Assembly: GCF_027474825.1 (NCBI RefSeq)
Contig: NZ_CP107030.1
Location: 4,034,001 to 4,098,000 of the forward strand
DNA from: Maribacter halichondriae
Lineage (GTDB): Bacteria > Bacteroidota > Bacteroidia > Flavobacteriales > Flavobacteriaceae
Direction of reading: 5' to 3'
DNA length: 64,000 bases
How positions within the stretch are numbered: position 1 is the first letter of the stretch; each line of letters starts with the position of its first letter. The notes under the pieces were generated by a model. It was not told where the DNA came from. It did no database searches and saw nothing but the letters and a program-made list of their open reading frames with translations. The translations under genes were made by a program, and so were the position numbers. This document shows positions 27,139-36,375 of this stretch, one piece after another.

Positions 27139-28155
27139 ATGTGCGATAAACACCATTGTTTTATAATTCCTCCCCAGATATTGGAAGGGTTGGCGAGACG
27201 CGGAAGTATTTCCTGTAAGAAAACCTTGAACGACACGCATCGAATCCTTCAAAAGAGAAATACGGTCTTAAATCATCTTTTGCTGCGAGAAATAGAAACA
27301 GGAGATGGCAATCGTTCTATTTATGACTCTCAAAATAAATACGAACAACGCGTACAGTTGGCACGAAGAGAAGAGGAAGAGGCTACTAATGATCAAGTTG
27401 TAAACAAAGCATACGATACCTCAGGTTTCGTACGGGAGTATTTCAAGAGCGCCTTCGACTTAAATTCTGTCGATAACAACGGGTTGGAACTTATTTCGAA
27501 CGTTCATTACGGTAAGGACTATAACAACGCGTATTGGGACGGAGATGAAATGACCTACGGTGATGGCGATAATAAAGAGTTCAAAGATTTTGCTAGTGCC
27601 ATCGATGTTGTCGCCCATGAATTGATGCACGGTGTCACCCAATTCTTGGCGAATCTAGAATATCGTAGTCAATCAGGCGCATTAAATGAACATTTTTCGG
27701 ATGTTTTCGGCACCATTGTCAAGCAAAAATATTTAAATCAAAACATTAAAAATGCTGATTGGCTCATCGGCGATACCGTTGTCACCGAAGCTTTTCCGGG
27801 CGTGGCGATACGTTCGATGAAAGCTCCCGGTACGGCGAATGATTTTGATACCCAACCTGACCATATGGACAACTACTATTCCGGCACTGCAGATAATCAA
27901 GGGGTACATATTAATTCAGGAATACCGAATAAAGCCTTTTATTTGAGTGCAATTGAAATCGGTATCGACGATTGTGCCCTAATTTGGTTCGAAACCCTAA
28001 AAGTACTTTGGCGTACCGCTGATTTTAACGATATGTTGGAAAAGATTTTGGAGACCAGCGAGCGTTTGATGAACGAGGACAAGGTTTGCAATACGGCTTC
28101 CAAAGCGGTATCAGAAAGCTTTGCAACAGTCGGATTAGTTCAGGTATCAGTATGA
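27139..28155 (+). CDS. Protealysin-like M4 metalloprotease
   Basis: 338 residues with no signal peptide. The N-terminus CFIIPPQILEGLA resembles the short propeptide of protealysins (PPxxLE). The M4 core is VVAHELMHGVTQ (H160, E161, H164), GALNEHFSDVFG with the third zinc ligand Glu 184, and DNQGVHINSGIPNKAFY with the active-site His. It is a thermolysin-type zinc peptidase, acting in the cytoplasm or exported by a non-classical route. Its stop overlaps the start of the emfourin gene (ATGA), a known protease-inhibitor arrangement. Protealysins often act on other bacteria's or host proteins. Confidence 0.9.
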   Translation: MCDKHHCFIIPPQILEGLARRGSISCKKTLNDTHRILQKRNTVLNHLLLREIETGDGNRSIYDSQNKYEQRVQLARREEEEATNDQVVNKAYDTSGFVREYFKSAFDLNSVDNNGLELISNVHYGKDYNNAYWDGDEMTYGDGDNKEFKDFASAIDVVAHELMHGVTQFLANLEYRSQSGALNEHFSDVFGTIVKQKYLNQNIKNADWLIGDTVVTEAFPGVAIRSMKAPGTANDFDTQPDHMDNYYSGTADNQGVHINSGIPNKAFYLSAIEIGIDDCALIWFETLKVLWRTADFNDMLEKILETSERLMNEDKVCNTASKAVSESFATVGLVQVSV

Positions 28156-28400
28156 AATACGAGATTCATGTCGAAGGAGGTTTTACAGGAATTCCCAAAA
28201 AATATGAGGGAAACATCGATATATCAGAGAAAGACACATCCCGATTGCTAGATTTGATGAATAATCCAAATCCTTTGGATAATGATATTAGGGATGGATT
28301 TCTTTATCACGTTACCCTCTTCGATACTGAAAAAACCATCGAAGCACAATTCGATGAGAAAACACTTCCGCCTATCATACGACAATTAATGACAGGGTAA
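28152..28400 (+). CDS. Emfourin-like inhibitor of the M4 protease
   Basis: 82 residues beginning in the stop of the protease gene. The fold is read from MKYEIHVEGGFTGIPKKYEGNIDISEKD, then a RDGFLYHVTLF strand and a final LPPIIRQLMTG helix. The VEGGFTG start and PP-hydrophobic end match the emfourin (protealin) family, which inhibits protealysin-like peptidases. It would protect the cell from its own protease. It is translationally coupled to the protease, so both are made together. Confidence 0.8.
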   Translation: MKYEIHVEGGFTGIPKKYEGNIDISEKDTSRLLDLMNNPNPLDNDIRDGFLYHVTLFDTEKTIEAQFDEKTLPPIIRQLMTG

Positions 28401-28495
28401 GAGATACTTATTTGTCCTGCTTTCTAAAAAAAATAACCCTCAATTGTGATTTTTTTACATTAGGGTTACTAATACCCTGAAACCAATCCAAATTT

Positions 28496-28980
28496 ATGGA
28501 CAAGGAATCGGAATTCATCCGAATCATTAAAAAGCATCAAGGGGTTATTTTCAAAATAACCACCTTCTATACCGATAATAAGGTAGATCAGCAAGACCTT
28601 TACCAAGACATCGTGTATCAGCTCTGGAAATCTTTCGAATCTTTTCGAGGGGAGGCCAAAATAACTACATGGATGTATCGTATTGCCTTGAATACGGCAT
28701 TGACCAGAATAAGGAAGCGCAAAAGGAAGGGATATTCGGTACCTATAGATAAAGTGGTCTTTGAACAAACCGAAAACTACGACCCAGAATTTGAAGAACG
28801 CCTAAGGAAACTATATCACCAAATCGGGCAACTCAATGTGCTTGAAAAAGGTATTATGCTGTTGTTGTTGGAGGGGAAAAGTATGAAGAAATCGCCGAAA
28901 TAATGGGATTAACATCCAGCAATGTGGGCACGCGTATATCACGGATCAAGGAGAAGTTGAAATCACAGCTAAAAGAGTGA
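28496..28980 (+). CDS. ECF-type RNA polymerase sigma factor (frameshifted)
   Basis: About 161 residues when repaired. Region 2 is seen in NKVDQQDLYQDIVYQLWKSFESFRGEAKITTWMYRIALNTAL, followed by a short linker and region 4. The frame is broken at A-run 28877-28880. One more A gives LLLEGKKYEEIAEIMGLTSSNVGTRISRIKEKL, a normal ECF helix-turn-helix, ending at 28980. Four bases later starts a small membrane protein that may be its regulator. The target genes are unknown. Confidence 0.85.
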
Positions 28981-28984
28981 GGCT

Positions 28985-29587
28985 ATGGAAATAGAAGAAT
29001 TACAAGCTACTTGGTCAAAACTGAGCAGCGAACTGGAACAACAAAAGAAATTAACCAATAAAATCATTGTACAAATGACACAAGAACGGTATTCCAATAA
29101 ATTTAGGACAATAAGTACAATTGAAACTATCGGGGCATTCATCTGTTTTGCCGCCGCCATTTATATTTTAGTCAATTTTTGGAAGTTGCACACCTGGTAT
29201 CTAATGACCTGTGGGATATTTACTTTAGCGTTTCTTTTGGTTATGCCAATTTTGGTTTTGAGGTCTATTAAAAAAATACGCAGCCTCAATATTTCCAATA
29301 AAACCATTAAAGAAACACTTTTGAGCTACTCAAAGGAGAAGAGAAACCTATTAAGATTACAGCAATTTGGTGTATATGCAAGCTTAATCCTAATGTTCAC
29401 CACAGCGGCGATATTCTCAAAAATATTCAATAACATAGACTTTTTTCTGATTAAAAGAGGCCCCATAGTCTATGGTGCCATGGTATTGGCGGTCACCTTT
29501 ATATTCTTTTTTTCACGATGGGGATTACGTAGTTATCGAAATATTACAAACTCGGCGGAACGAATACTAAAGGAGCTTGATAATTAA
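28985..29587 (+). CDS. Four-helix membrane protein, probable partner of the ECF sigma factor
   Basis: 200 residues. A charged N-terminal helix (EELQATWSKLSSELEQQKKL) is followed by two hydrophobic segments (IGAFICFAAAIYILVNF, YLMTCGIFTLAFLLVMPIL), a basic loop, and two more (ASLILMFTTAAIF, GAMVLAVTFIFFF). It resembles inner-membrane proteins commonly found directly after ECF sigma factors in Flavobacteriia. It starts four bases after the sigma gene, so it is cotranscribed and is a candidate anti-sigma or accessory protein. No zinc-binding anti-sigma motif is visible. Confidence 0.6.
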   Translation: MEIEELQATWSKLSSELEQQKKLTNKIIVQMTQERYSNKFRTISTIETIGAFICFAAAIYILVNFWKLHTWYLMTCGIFTLAFLLVMPILVLRSIKKIRSLNISNKTIKETLLSYSKEKRNLLRLQQFGVYASLILMFTTAAIFSKIFNNIDFFLIKRGPIVYGAMVLAVTFIFFFSRWGLRSYRNITNSAERILKELDN

Positions 29588-29590
29588 TAG

Positions 29591-30226
29591 CTAACGCTGC
29601 AAAACAAGTTGCTTGTCCACATAGTCTAAAATAAGCATCCAGTTCATCTTAAGAATCAACGCAGCAGTGGGAACGTTATCGTCCTCAATAGCCGATATGA
29701 TACCATCGTGCTGATTATCGGATTTATCGTAAATCGATTCGTCAGACATCAGTGCCATCTCATAAAAGAAAATACGGGTTTTCAGATCGGCCAAAATCTG
29801 TTGTGCAAGGGCGTTCTCGTAGTGTCTTGTGAGCAAACGATGGAACTCAAGTTTTGCTGTAATACGCCCAAGTGTATCTGTAGCTGATTTAAAGGCATTT
29901 TGCTGCGCTCGTAAATCTTCGACACAGGTTGGGAAAAATACCGAGTTCTCTATAGCCATTACCTCCAAATCCGCTACAAGTTCATATAAATCCTTTGCTT
30001 CCGAACGGTTGGGCTCCGCGATGATAAATCCCCTATTGGGTATGGCTTCGATGATTCGTGCTTGTTGTAGTTGGGTGAGTGCCTCGCGTATAGGGGTGAC
30101 ACTGACATCAAGTTTTCTTGAAAGCGCGGCCAAATTGATGGTACGACCACCATGAAGCCTGCCAAGCATCATTTCTTTAAGCAAGTGTTCACGTACTCTG
30201 TCCCGTAAGATGGTTTTGGTCGGCAT
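29591..30226 (-). CDS. GntR-family (FadR/FCD-type) transcriptional regulator
   Basis: 211 residues from MPTKTIL; an upstream ATG at 30259 is less likely. The N-terminal winged helix is RDRVREHLLKEMMLGRL, NLAALSRKLDVSVTPIREALTQLQ, IPNRGFIIAEP. The C-terminal helical FCD domain carries ELHRLLTRHYENALAQQI and HDGIISAIEDDNVPTAA, with His/Asp residues that can bind a metal or acid ligand. Such regulators usually repress operons for sugar acids or other small acids. It is convergent with the sigma-factor operon and divergent from the DUF3052 gene. Confidence 0.85.
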   Translation of the reverse strand: MPTKTILRDRVREHLLKEMMLGRLHGGRTINLAALSRKLDVSVTPIREALTQLQQARIIEAIPNRGFIIAEPNRSEAKDLYELVADLEVMAIENSVFFPTCVEDLRAQQNAFKSATDTLGRITAKLEFHRLLTRHYENALAQQILADLKTRIFFYEMALMSDESIYDKSDNQHDGIISAIEDDNVPTAALILKMNWMLILDYVDKQLVLQR

Positions 30227-30327
30227 AGCCTCAAATATAATAAATCGTATACGATTCATCCAAATTAATAGGTGAAGTTGTGAACTTTTTCCGATGTTTT
30301 GATAACAGGGTTACTTTATATATTTTT

Positions 30328-30747
30328 ATGAGTATGACTTTGAGCGGATATTCAGGAACACCTTTGGTGAAGAAATTAGGCATTAAAGAGGGCTTTCAGG
30401 TGCTTTTTGTCAACGAACCGGGCCGTTACCAAGAATTGCTGATCGATTGCCCTTCAATAAATTTTTCCGAATCGGAAAAGTCAGAAACAATCGACTTCAT
30501 TCATCTGTTTTGTACGGAGATTGTTAGATTTGAGGAAGTTTCTCTCAGGGTCAAACCTTTGCTTAAAAAAAATGGTATACTCTGGGTAAGCTGGCCTAAA
30601 GGTAGTTCGAAAATCGAAACCGATCTATCAAGGGATTACATAAGAATATACCTGTTGAACAATGGACTGGTAGATGTAAAAGTCTGTGCGATCGACTCAG
30701 AATGGAGCGGACTAAAGTTCGTTTACAGGGTAAAAGACCGTAAATAA
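30328..30747 (+). CDS. DUF3052 family protein
   Basis: 139 residues from MSMTLSGYSGTPLVKKLGIKEGF; in-frame ATGs upstream exist. The pattern GYSGTPLVKKLGIKEGFQVLFVN is the DUF3052 N-terminus. Then comes FCTEIVRFEEVSLRVKPLLKKNGILWVSWPKGSSKIETDLS, which looks like a reduced methyltransferase-type Rossmann half without a SAM-binding glycine motif. Ending: VCAIDSEWSGLKFVYRV. The family has no proven function. It is divergent from the GntR regulator, so it could be under its control. Confidence 0.75.
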   Translation: MSMTLSGYSGTPLVKKLGIKEGFQVLFVNEPGRYQELLIDCPSINFSESEKSETIDFIHLFCTEIVRFEEVSLRVKPLLKKNGILWVSWPKGSSKIETDLSRDYIRIYLLNNGLVDVKVCAIDSEWSGLKFVYRVKDRK

Positions 30748-30984
30748 TAGCATCTTCCTCAATTTTATGGCAAAGTATTTGCATTCAAGACGGCTCGAAC
30801 CTATCTTTGAAAAGTTACGCTATTTGCCCAATCTTTAAAATATGGGCGTCGTATCCGCTTATTGTTCCACTGAATAGATTGCTTCGGTTACCGATTATTA
30901 AAATTATCAATTCCCGCATATTCGTTTAGTATACCAATTAGCCGCCTTGAATGGCAAAATAGTATTAATTAAATCTTATAATGA

Positions 30985-31434
30985 ATGGCGAGAGCACAAG
31001 AAACGTATGGTAAAAAAGAACGTGAAAAAAAACGTTTAAAAAAGCGCGAAGAAAAACAAAAAAAGAAAGAGGCCCGAAAAGCGAATGCTATTGGAGGTGG
31101 ATTGGAAAATATGTTGGTCTATGTTGATGAGAATGGACATTTCACCGACATTCCGCCGGATCCGACCAAAAAAGTAAAAGTAGATGCGGAGAGTATCGTG
31201 TTGGGTATTCCTAAAAAAGAAGAGCAAGAACCCGAAGATCCTATTCGAAAAGGTAAGGTATCGTTCTTTGATGATTCAAAAGGCTTTGGTTTTATTATTG
31301 ATGCAGAAAACTCTGAGAAATACTTTGTACATGTCAGTGGTCTGATTGATGAGATTGCCGAAAACGACAAAGTTTCCTTCGAGTTGGAGAAAGGTATGAA
31401 AGGCCTAAATGCAGTTCGTGTAAAGAAGACCTAA
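30985..31434 (+). CDS. Cold-shock domain protein with Lys-rich N-terminal extension
   Basis: 149 residues. The first 35 are highly basic and charged (REKKRLKKREEKQKKKEARK). A linker follows, and the C-terminal cold-shock domain begins at about residue 84: KGKVSFFDDSKGFGFIIDAENSEKYFVHVSGL with both RNP motifs (KGFGFI and YFVHVS). It binds RNA or single-stranded DNA in the cytoplasm, and the basic tail would add non-specific nucleic-acid affinity. This layout is common in Flavobacteriia. Upstream are about 240 bases without a gene that probably contain its leader. Confidence 0.85.
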   Translation: MARAQETYGKKEREKKRLKKREEKQKKKEARKANAIGGGLENMLVYVDENGHFTDIPPDPTKKVKVDAESIVLGIPKKEEQEPEDPIRKGKVSFFDDSKGFGFIIDAENSEKYFVHVSGLIDEIAENDKVSFELEKGMKGLNAVRVKKT

Positions 31435-31793
31435 TACGTTATTCAAAAGAAATAAAATTGGAGTATTTAAGCTCTTGAACCTTTGTTTCGACTTTACGGG
31501 TTTTTTATTTAGACTTAGCCTAGGTGTTATCCACTTGTATGGATATATTCTTCCTAAATTCAGTTATATACTTCAGAACTAAGCAACTCCTCAAGATTAC
31601 TATACCGGTTTATCTTGTTCAAATGATATCTTTAATTTTATTTATCTTTAAGATTATTTTGATAGCATAGTGGATAACTAGAAATCAACCTTGATTCCCT
31701 AAATCAGAGGTGCTGATGGTCACTGACCAGAAGTTTGCCATGAACGTTAGAGCCAAAACGGGCTCAGACCTATTTTGACGTAAAAGAAAGTTT
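31435..31793. other. Intergenic region, 359 bases
   Basis: AT-rich and rich in stop codons. I see no terminator or conserved structure apart from a T6 tract near 31500 and a short GAGCC-AAAAC-GGCTC hairpin near 31750. It must hold the promoter of the type IX cargo gene. Confidence 0.3.
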
Positions 31794-33020
31794 ATGTTGG
31801 GCAAATCCCCATTCCCGCAGTTTGTTCTTATGGCATTGACGGCACTTTCATGTTTGGCGCAAGCCCCATCTTGTCCTTCTCTTACGCTGCCAACTGATGG
31901 GGCTACCGGTGTGTCAATTTCCACGAATCTTGAATGGGAACAAGTAGACAATGCGACTAGTTATATACTTTCCGTAGGCACATCACCAAACGGTAACGAG
32001 ATTTTGAATGCTGTTGACGTTGGCGATTTTACGTCCTATGATTTAATGGATAACCTTCCGGCCGTACAACTAATTTATGTGCGGATCGTGCCCTATAATC
32101 AGCCCAGTAATATTTACGGAACGTGTTCCGTAGTATCGTTTACCACAGGAGATTCTTCAGCACCCCAATGTACTGAAATAATTAATCCAACTGATGGAGA
32201 CGAACTGGTATTGGTTACTGCAAACATCACCTGGATACGTAATTTTAGCGCCACGGGATATTTTATGAGTGTCTACGAGGGTGATCCGAACGGTATTGTG
32301 ATTTGGGACAACGAAGATGTCGGTAACGGCACAAATTTCAAACCGCCCGATTTTAAGCCAAGAACACTATATTTTGTAACTATCACGCCCCGCAACGAAT
32401 CGGGTCCCGCTGTAGGCTGCAATCCAATTTCATTTACTACCGGCGATGGTCCCATGTTACCATTTTGCACCGAATTGATTTTACCTGAAGATGGCTCTGT
32501 CGATGTACCTGTTGATACAGCCTTGGAATGGGCCCCCGTAACTGGTGTAGACGGGTATCTGATATCGGTCGGTACAACACCAAGAGGTACTGATATCGTT
32601 GATAATGAAGATGTAGGCAATGGTACTTCCTATCAATTGCTAAACAATTTACCCATAGGTCAGCGTATTTATGTGCTGATTACACCTTATGAGGGACAAC
32701 TTCAAGCTGAAAATTGCTTGATTACCTCCTTTACGGTCGAAGGCCCACCTACGGATGAAATAGAGAATATCGTACCTAGTTTTTTTACCCCCAACAGCGA
32801 TAATTTTAATGACGAGTTCATCGTGCGATCATCACAAAATATTACCGTTCAAAATATTTTTATTTTTGACCGCTTCGGAAAATTACTGAAACAACTTCCT
32901 CCAGACCAGCCTTGGGACGGTACGTTTAACGGACAAAGACTTCCTTCTGGTACATATTGGTATTCGTTAGACATATTGAACTCCCCGAATATTAGAGGTT
33001 ATTTTTTGTTGAAACGTTAG
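31794..33020 (+). CDS. Type IX secretion cargo with three FN3-like repeats and a type B sorting domain
   Basis: 408 residues with a signal peptide ending ALTALSCLAQ. Three repeats of about 100 residues follow, each starting with C-x-[SE]-[LI]-x-x-P-x-D-G and carrying YILSVGTSPNG / YFMSVYEGDPNG / YLISVGTTPRG, an FN3-like fold. From about residue 320 comes FTPNSDNFNDEF, IFIFDRFGKLLKQL and PSGTYWYSLDI, the gliding-motility-associated C-terminal domain that directs export by the type IX system (type B). It is a secreted or surface-bound adhesin-like protein. No partner genes are adjacent. Confidence 0.9.
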   Translation: MLGKSPFPQFVLMALTALSCLAQAPSCPSLTLPTDGATGVSISTNLEWEQVDNATSYILSVGTSPNGNEILNAVDVGDFTSYDLMDNLPAVQLIYVRIVPYNQPSNIYGTCSVVSFTTGDSSAPQCTEIINPTDGDELVLVTANITWIRNFSATGYFMSVYEGDPNGIVIWDNEDVGNGTNFKPPDFKPRTLYFVTITPRNESGPAVGCNPISFTTGDGPMLPFCTELILPEDGSVDVPVDTALEWAPVTGVDGYLISVGTTPRGTDIVDNEDVGNGTSYQLLNNLPIGQRIYVLITPYEGQLQAENCLITSFTVEGPPTDEIENIVPSFFTPNSDNFNDEFIVRSSQNITVQNIFIFDRFGKLLKQLPPDQPWDGTFNGQRLPSGTYWYSLDILNSPNIRGYFLLKR

Positions 33021-33215
33021 TTCTATTGTCTTTTAGGTTCAACATACCCATATATTACGAGTATTATGCTAAGCTAAATAACAAGAAATCATAAAAAATT
33101 CCTTGATACGTTGTAATAGAAGTGTAAAGATTCTGTTATATTAAAGTTTGCCAATTGTTTTTAACGGAAAAGTAACATCTAGGAAGTTTCCGTTTTTGGC
33201 TGGTATTTCAATGGT

Positions 33216-33968
33216 ATGCAGAAAGAAATAGTGCGCTCACTTCATAATTTTAGTCCGATATCCTTGGAAGATATGGATAATGTATCGCTTCTGAAACGAA
33301 CGGATACTAAATTCATGCTCCATCGAAACCAACTTCTACAAATATTTGAAGCAATACAAGATTCTTACAATGTACTTGAAATAGAAGGTTCAAGAATAAG
33401 TTCTTACCAATCATTGTATTATGATACCAAGGAAAACCTATTTTACAAAAGCCATCATAACGGTAAGATACGAAGGGCTAAAATTAGAAAACGTAGGTAC
33501 AAAGAATCGGGCCTGACCTTTTTAGAGGTTAAAAAGAAAGATGGAAAAGGGAATACTAATAAGTTTCGTTCCCAAATCCCTGATTTTGATGCTGAACTAT
33601 GTGTTGATTCCCAACAATTTTTGAGCGAAACAATTCCGATGGAACAGTGTATCTCACCGACACTGAAAAACACTTTTAAGCGCATTACGCTCGTAAGCAA
33701 ATCGGCAAAAGAGCGTGTGACAATAGACTTTAACCTGAAATTCAAAAATGAAAAACGAAAAAAATCCTTTAAGCGTTTGGTCATTATTGAGGTCAAACAA
33801 GAGCGACTTGATCGCAGTTCGCCGATCATTGTTCTATTAAAATCTATTGGAAATACCCCTGAGCGAATAAGCAAATATTGTCTAGGTATGGTTTCGCTTT
33901 ATAAGGACCTGAAATACAATATTTTCAAGAAAAAAATACTTCGAATCAATAAACTTACCTCTGCATAA
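33216..33968 (+). CDS. VTC-domain polyphosphate polymerase-like protein
   Basis: 250 residues of the tunnel-fold VTC domain: LLKRTDTKFMLHRNQLLQI, a Tyr-Asp strand SYQSLYYDTKENLF, basic tunnel strands AKIRKRRY and LEVKKKDGKGNTNKFR, and VIIEVKQERLD. Basic residues lining the tunnel would bind phosphate or polyphosphate. The family is annotated as polyphosphate polymerase domain-containing. It is directly followed (one base) by a DUF4956 membrane protein and then a DUF2490 protein, an operon often seen in Flavobacteriia. Confidence 0.85.
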   Translation: MQKEIVRSLHNFSPISLEDMDNVSLLKRTDTKFMLHRNQLLQIFEAIQDSYNVLEIEGSRISSYQSLYYDTKENLFYKSHHNGKIRRAKIRKRRYKESGLTFLEVKKKDGKGNTNKFRSQIPDFDAELCVDSQQFLSETIPMEQCISPTLKNTFKRITLVSKSAKERVTIDFNLKFKNEKRKKSFKRLVIIEVKQERLDRSSPIIVLLKSIGNTPERISKYCLGMVSLYKDLKYNIFKKKILRINKLTSA

Positions 33969-33969
33969 T

Positions 33970-34596
33970 ATGGAATTTCTGGACATACCACTTTTTGATA
34001 ATGATTTTAATAAAATGTTGGTTCGATTTTTAATCAACCTTGTTTTTCTGACATTGATTATCAGATGGCTATACTACAAGAATTCAAAACGTAAAGACTA
34101 TGTTTTTACGTATTATATGATCAGTTTTATCGTCTTCTTTTTGTGCTTCACGCTAAAGAAGTATGAATTGGATATTGGTATGGCTCTCGGGCTTTTTGCA
34201 ATTTTTGGAATAATAAGATATCGAACAGATCCGATAGCTATAAAAGAAATGACCTATTTGTTTGTAGTCATCGGTGTTTCGGTCGTGAATTCTTTGGCCA
34301 ATAAGAAAATGAGTTATGCTGAAATTATTGGCGCCAATGTAATAATTGTAGCGGCGATTGCCGTAATTGAAAGGGTGTGGCTTCTAAAGCATGAGGTTTC
34401 AAAAGAAATAGTTTATGAAAAAATTGAAAATATACATCCGCGTAATCGAACCATTTTAAAAGAGGACCTTGAAGCGAGAACAGGGCTCCATATCAATAAA
34501 ATAACCATAGGCAACATTGACTTCTTAAGGGATACCGCCATTGTAACTATTTACTATTACATGGGTCAAAACGATTCAGTTAATTCGAAAAAATGA
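33970..34596 (+). CDS. DUF4956 membrane protein
   Basis: 208 residues with about four transmembrane helices: MLVRFLINLVFLTLIIRWLYY, VFTYYMISFIVFFLCFTL, IGMALGLFAIFGIIRYR and YLFVVIGVSVVNSLA. The motif LFAIFGIIRYRTDPIAIKEMTYLF is the DUF4956 signature. The C-terminal part is cytoplasmic and mixed. It sits in the inner membrane. It lies between the VTC-domain gene and DUF2490 gene, overlapping the next by four bases, so a joint role in polyphosphate or phosphate-polymer handling is likely, by inference from linkage. Confidence 0.85.
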   Translation: MEFLDIPLFDNDFNKMLVRFLINLVFLTLIIRWLYYKNSKRKDYVFTYYMISFIVFFLCFTLKKYELDIGMALGLFAIFGIIRYRTDPIAIKEMTYLFVVIGVSVVNSLANKKMSYAEIIGANVIIVAAIAVIERVWLLKHEVSKEIVYEKIENIHPRNRTILKEDLEARTGLHINKITIGNIDFLRDTAIVTIYYYMGQNDSVNSKK

Positions 34597-35279
34597 ATAA
34601 ACACTACATATCAATAACTATAATCAGCATGCTTTTCAGTAGTTTGGCTGCATTCGGTCAAAACGGTACGGATGTATTATCCTGGTCAAGTGTCGCCGTT
34701 GAGTACGAACCCGATAAGGTTTGGAATTTTGCGGCTGAAGGTAACCTTAGACTGAAAACCAATATTTCTGAGTTGGATGAATATTTCGGGGAACTGACTG
34801 TAAGTCGAAAGTTTTTTAAAGATTTTAAATTAGGTCTTGGCCTTCGATATATTTGGGAGAACGATAACACCGGTAACATACAAGGTACCAGACAAAATTT
34901 CAGGTATCACATAGATGCATCATTTCGTATAGAACCCGGTGATTTCACCACCAAATTTAGAATACGCTATCAAGATAAAAATGAACTGGGTGACGATGAT
35001 GAACACGTAAAACGACTACGGTTCAAGACAGCTCTTGGATATAATTTCAGCAATTGGAAATTGGATCCAGAGATTTCAGGTGAAATATTTGGACGCATAT
35101 CAGGAGATGATACCGATTATTCCGATCGTTACAGAATTACTATAGGTACGGACTATAAAATCAAGAAAGCTGGCAAAATCGATATTTATTATGGCATTCA
35201 AAGTGATTTTGATGCGGCGGATAGGGAGACCTATCACATTTTAGGCCTAAAATATGCCTATACTTTCGAAGGAAAATAA
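34593..35279 (+). CDS. DUF2490 outer-membrane barrel-like protein
   Basis: 228 residues with a signal peptide (ISMLFSSLAAFGQ). The rest alternates polar and aromatic residues as in a small barrel: WSSVAVEYEPDKVWNFAAEGNLR, FKLGLGLRYIWEN, FTTKFRIRYQDKNE, LRFKTALGYNF, YRITIGTDYKI. It ends in HILGLKYAYTFEGK. This matches DUF2490, a likely outer-membrane protein. It overlaps the DUF4956 gene by four bases and ends the operon. Confidence 0.8.
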   Translation: MNKHYISITIISMLFSSLAAFGQNGTDVLSWSSVAVEYEPDKVWNFAAEGNLRLKTNISELDEYFGELTVSRKFFKDFKLGLGLRYIWENDNTGNIQGTRQNFRYHIDASFRIEPGDFTTKFRIRYQDKNELGDDDEHVKRLRFKTALGYNFSNWKLDPEISGEIFGRISGDDTDYSDRYRITIGTDYKIKKAGKIDIYYGIQSDFDAADRETYHILGLKYAYTFEGK

Positions 35280-35427
35280 TCCCAAAATTGCGCAATATTT
35301 CAAAAACCCACAATTTTCGGTGAGAAACCGTAAATGTTAAATTTTGCCCGTAGATGCAATTACTATCCTTTCCATACACTAAAGTAAGGGGCATCTTCGT
35401 TTAAAAGTCTATAACCCACAAATTTTT

Positions 35428-36213
35428 ATGAATATGAAACAATTCAATAGAATTGCTAAACAAGGCATCTTGCTCATCGCGATTGCACTTTTTGTTGTAA
35501 GTTGTAGTAAAGATGAAAAGTACAATCCCGATCAAGAACTTTCCAAAACAGAATTGAAAACGATTCTTGAAACCGATGATATCGCTGGAGCGGTTGATAG
35601 TGCATTATCGGAAATATACCTTGGAAAAGACAATAGTACAAACAAAGCGGAAGAATGTTATACTGCCGAATATTCCGAAACAGGCTTTACCGCCACATTC
35701 GAGAATTGCAACCTTAACGGTACCGAAAATATCAACGGCACCTTGAGTGTAGTGTATGCCACCGAAGATGGTCAAGCCAATTTTACGGCGACCTATACGG
35801 ACTTCTACGTTGGCACAATCAAAATCAATGGTACGCGTGCTTATGTGTTGAATAACAATGAAAGCGAAGAAAGTGTTTCATTCTCGGTATCCAGTAATAT
35901 GACAGTTACTATGGAAGACGGTTCTATCATTGCCGAGAGCGGTACCAAAACGTTTACCATTGACTATAGCGAAGGTCTAGCCTATTCATTTTCAGGTACT
36001 TGGACACTTGAGGTCGATGGCGACACGTACAAAGTTGCCGTCGGCAATGCATTATCGGGTGACCTCAGCTGTGGATATGTAACCAGCGGAGATATGACCG
36101 TTGAGAAAAACGGATTGATCGTATCGGTCGATTTCGGTGATGGCACTTGTGATGATATAGCCACGTTGACATATCCTAATGGAGCTACTGAAGATATTTC
36201 GTTAAAGGATTAA
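35428..36213 (+). CDS. Lipoprotein of unknown function with beta-rich body
   Basis: 261 residues with a lipobox VVSCSKD. A start at 35428 or 35434 (MKQFNRIAK) is possible. After a helical linker rich in Glu (ELSKTELKTILETDDIAGAVDSALSEIY), the mature part is Thr/Gly/Asp-rich and strand-like: ENINGTLSVVY, KINGTRAYVLNN, NMTVTMEDGS and TIDYSEGLAYSFSGTWTLEVDGDTYKV. It has no recognised domain. It is a stand-alone transcript with its own terminator and follows the polyphosphate-type operon by about 150 bases. Surface or periplasmic; function unknown. Confidence 0.7.
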   Translation: MNMKQFNRIAKQGILLIAIALFVVSCSKDEKYNPDQELSKTELKTILETDDIAGAVDSALSEIYLGKDNSTNKAEECYTAEYSETGFTATFENCNLNGTENINGTLSVVYATEDGQANFTATYTDFYVGTIKINGTRAYVLNNNESEESVSFSVSSNMTVTMEDGSIIAESGTKTFTIDYSEGLAYSFSGTWTLEVDGDTYKVAVGNALSGDLSCGYVTSGDMTVEKNGLIVSVDFGDGTCDDIATLTYPNGATEDISLKD

Positions 36214-36233
36214 AAGAACTTATATATTGTTTG

Positions 36234-36263
36234 AAAGCCCTGTCCTAAACGGACGGGGCTTTT
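36234..36263 (+). terminator. Terminator of the lipoprotein gene
   Basis: AAAGCCCTGTCC / GGACGGGGCTTT, a 12-bp stem with one G-T pair, a five-base loop and a T-run, 20 bases after the stop. Confidence 0.85.
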
Positions 36264-36375
36264 TTTGTTATTACTATTTAGAAGTAACATTCGGTTCAAT
36301 TGCAATAGTACGTCAATATTTGATTGGTTTTAGTATTTTTAAGGAACATTGATAACCTAAATACCGACCCTAACC

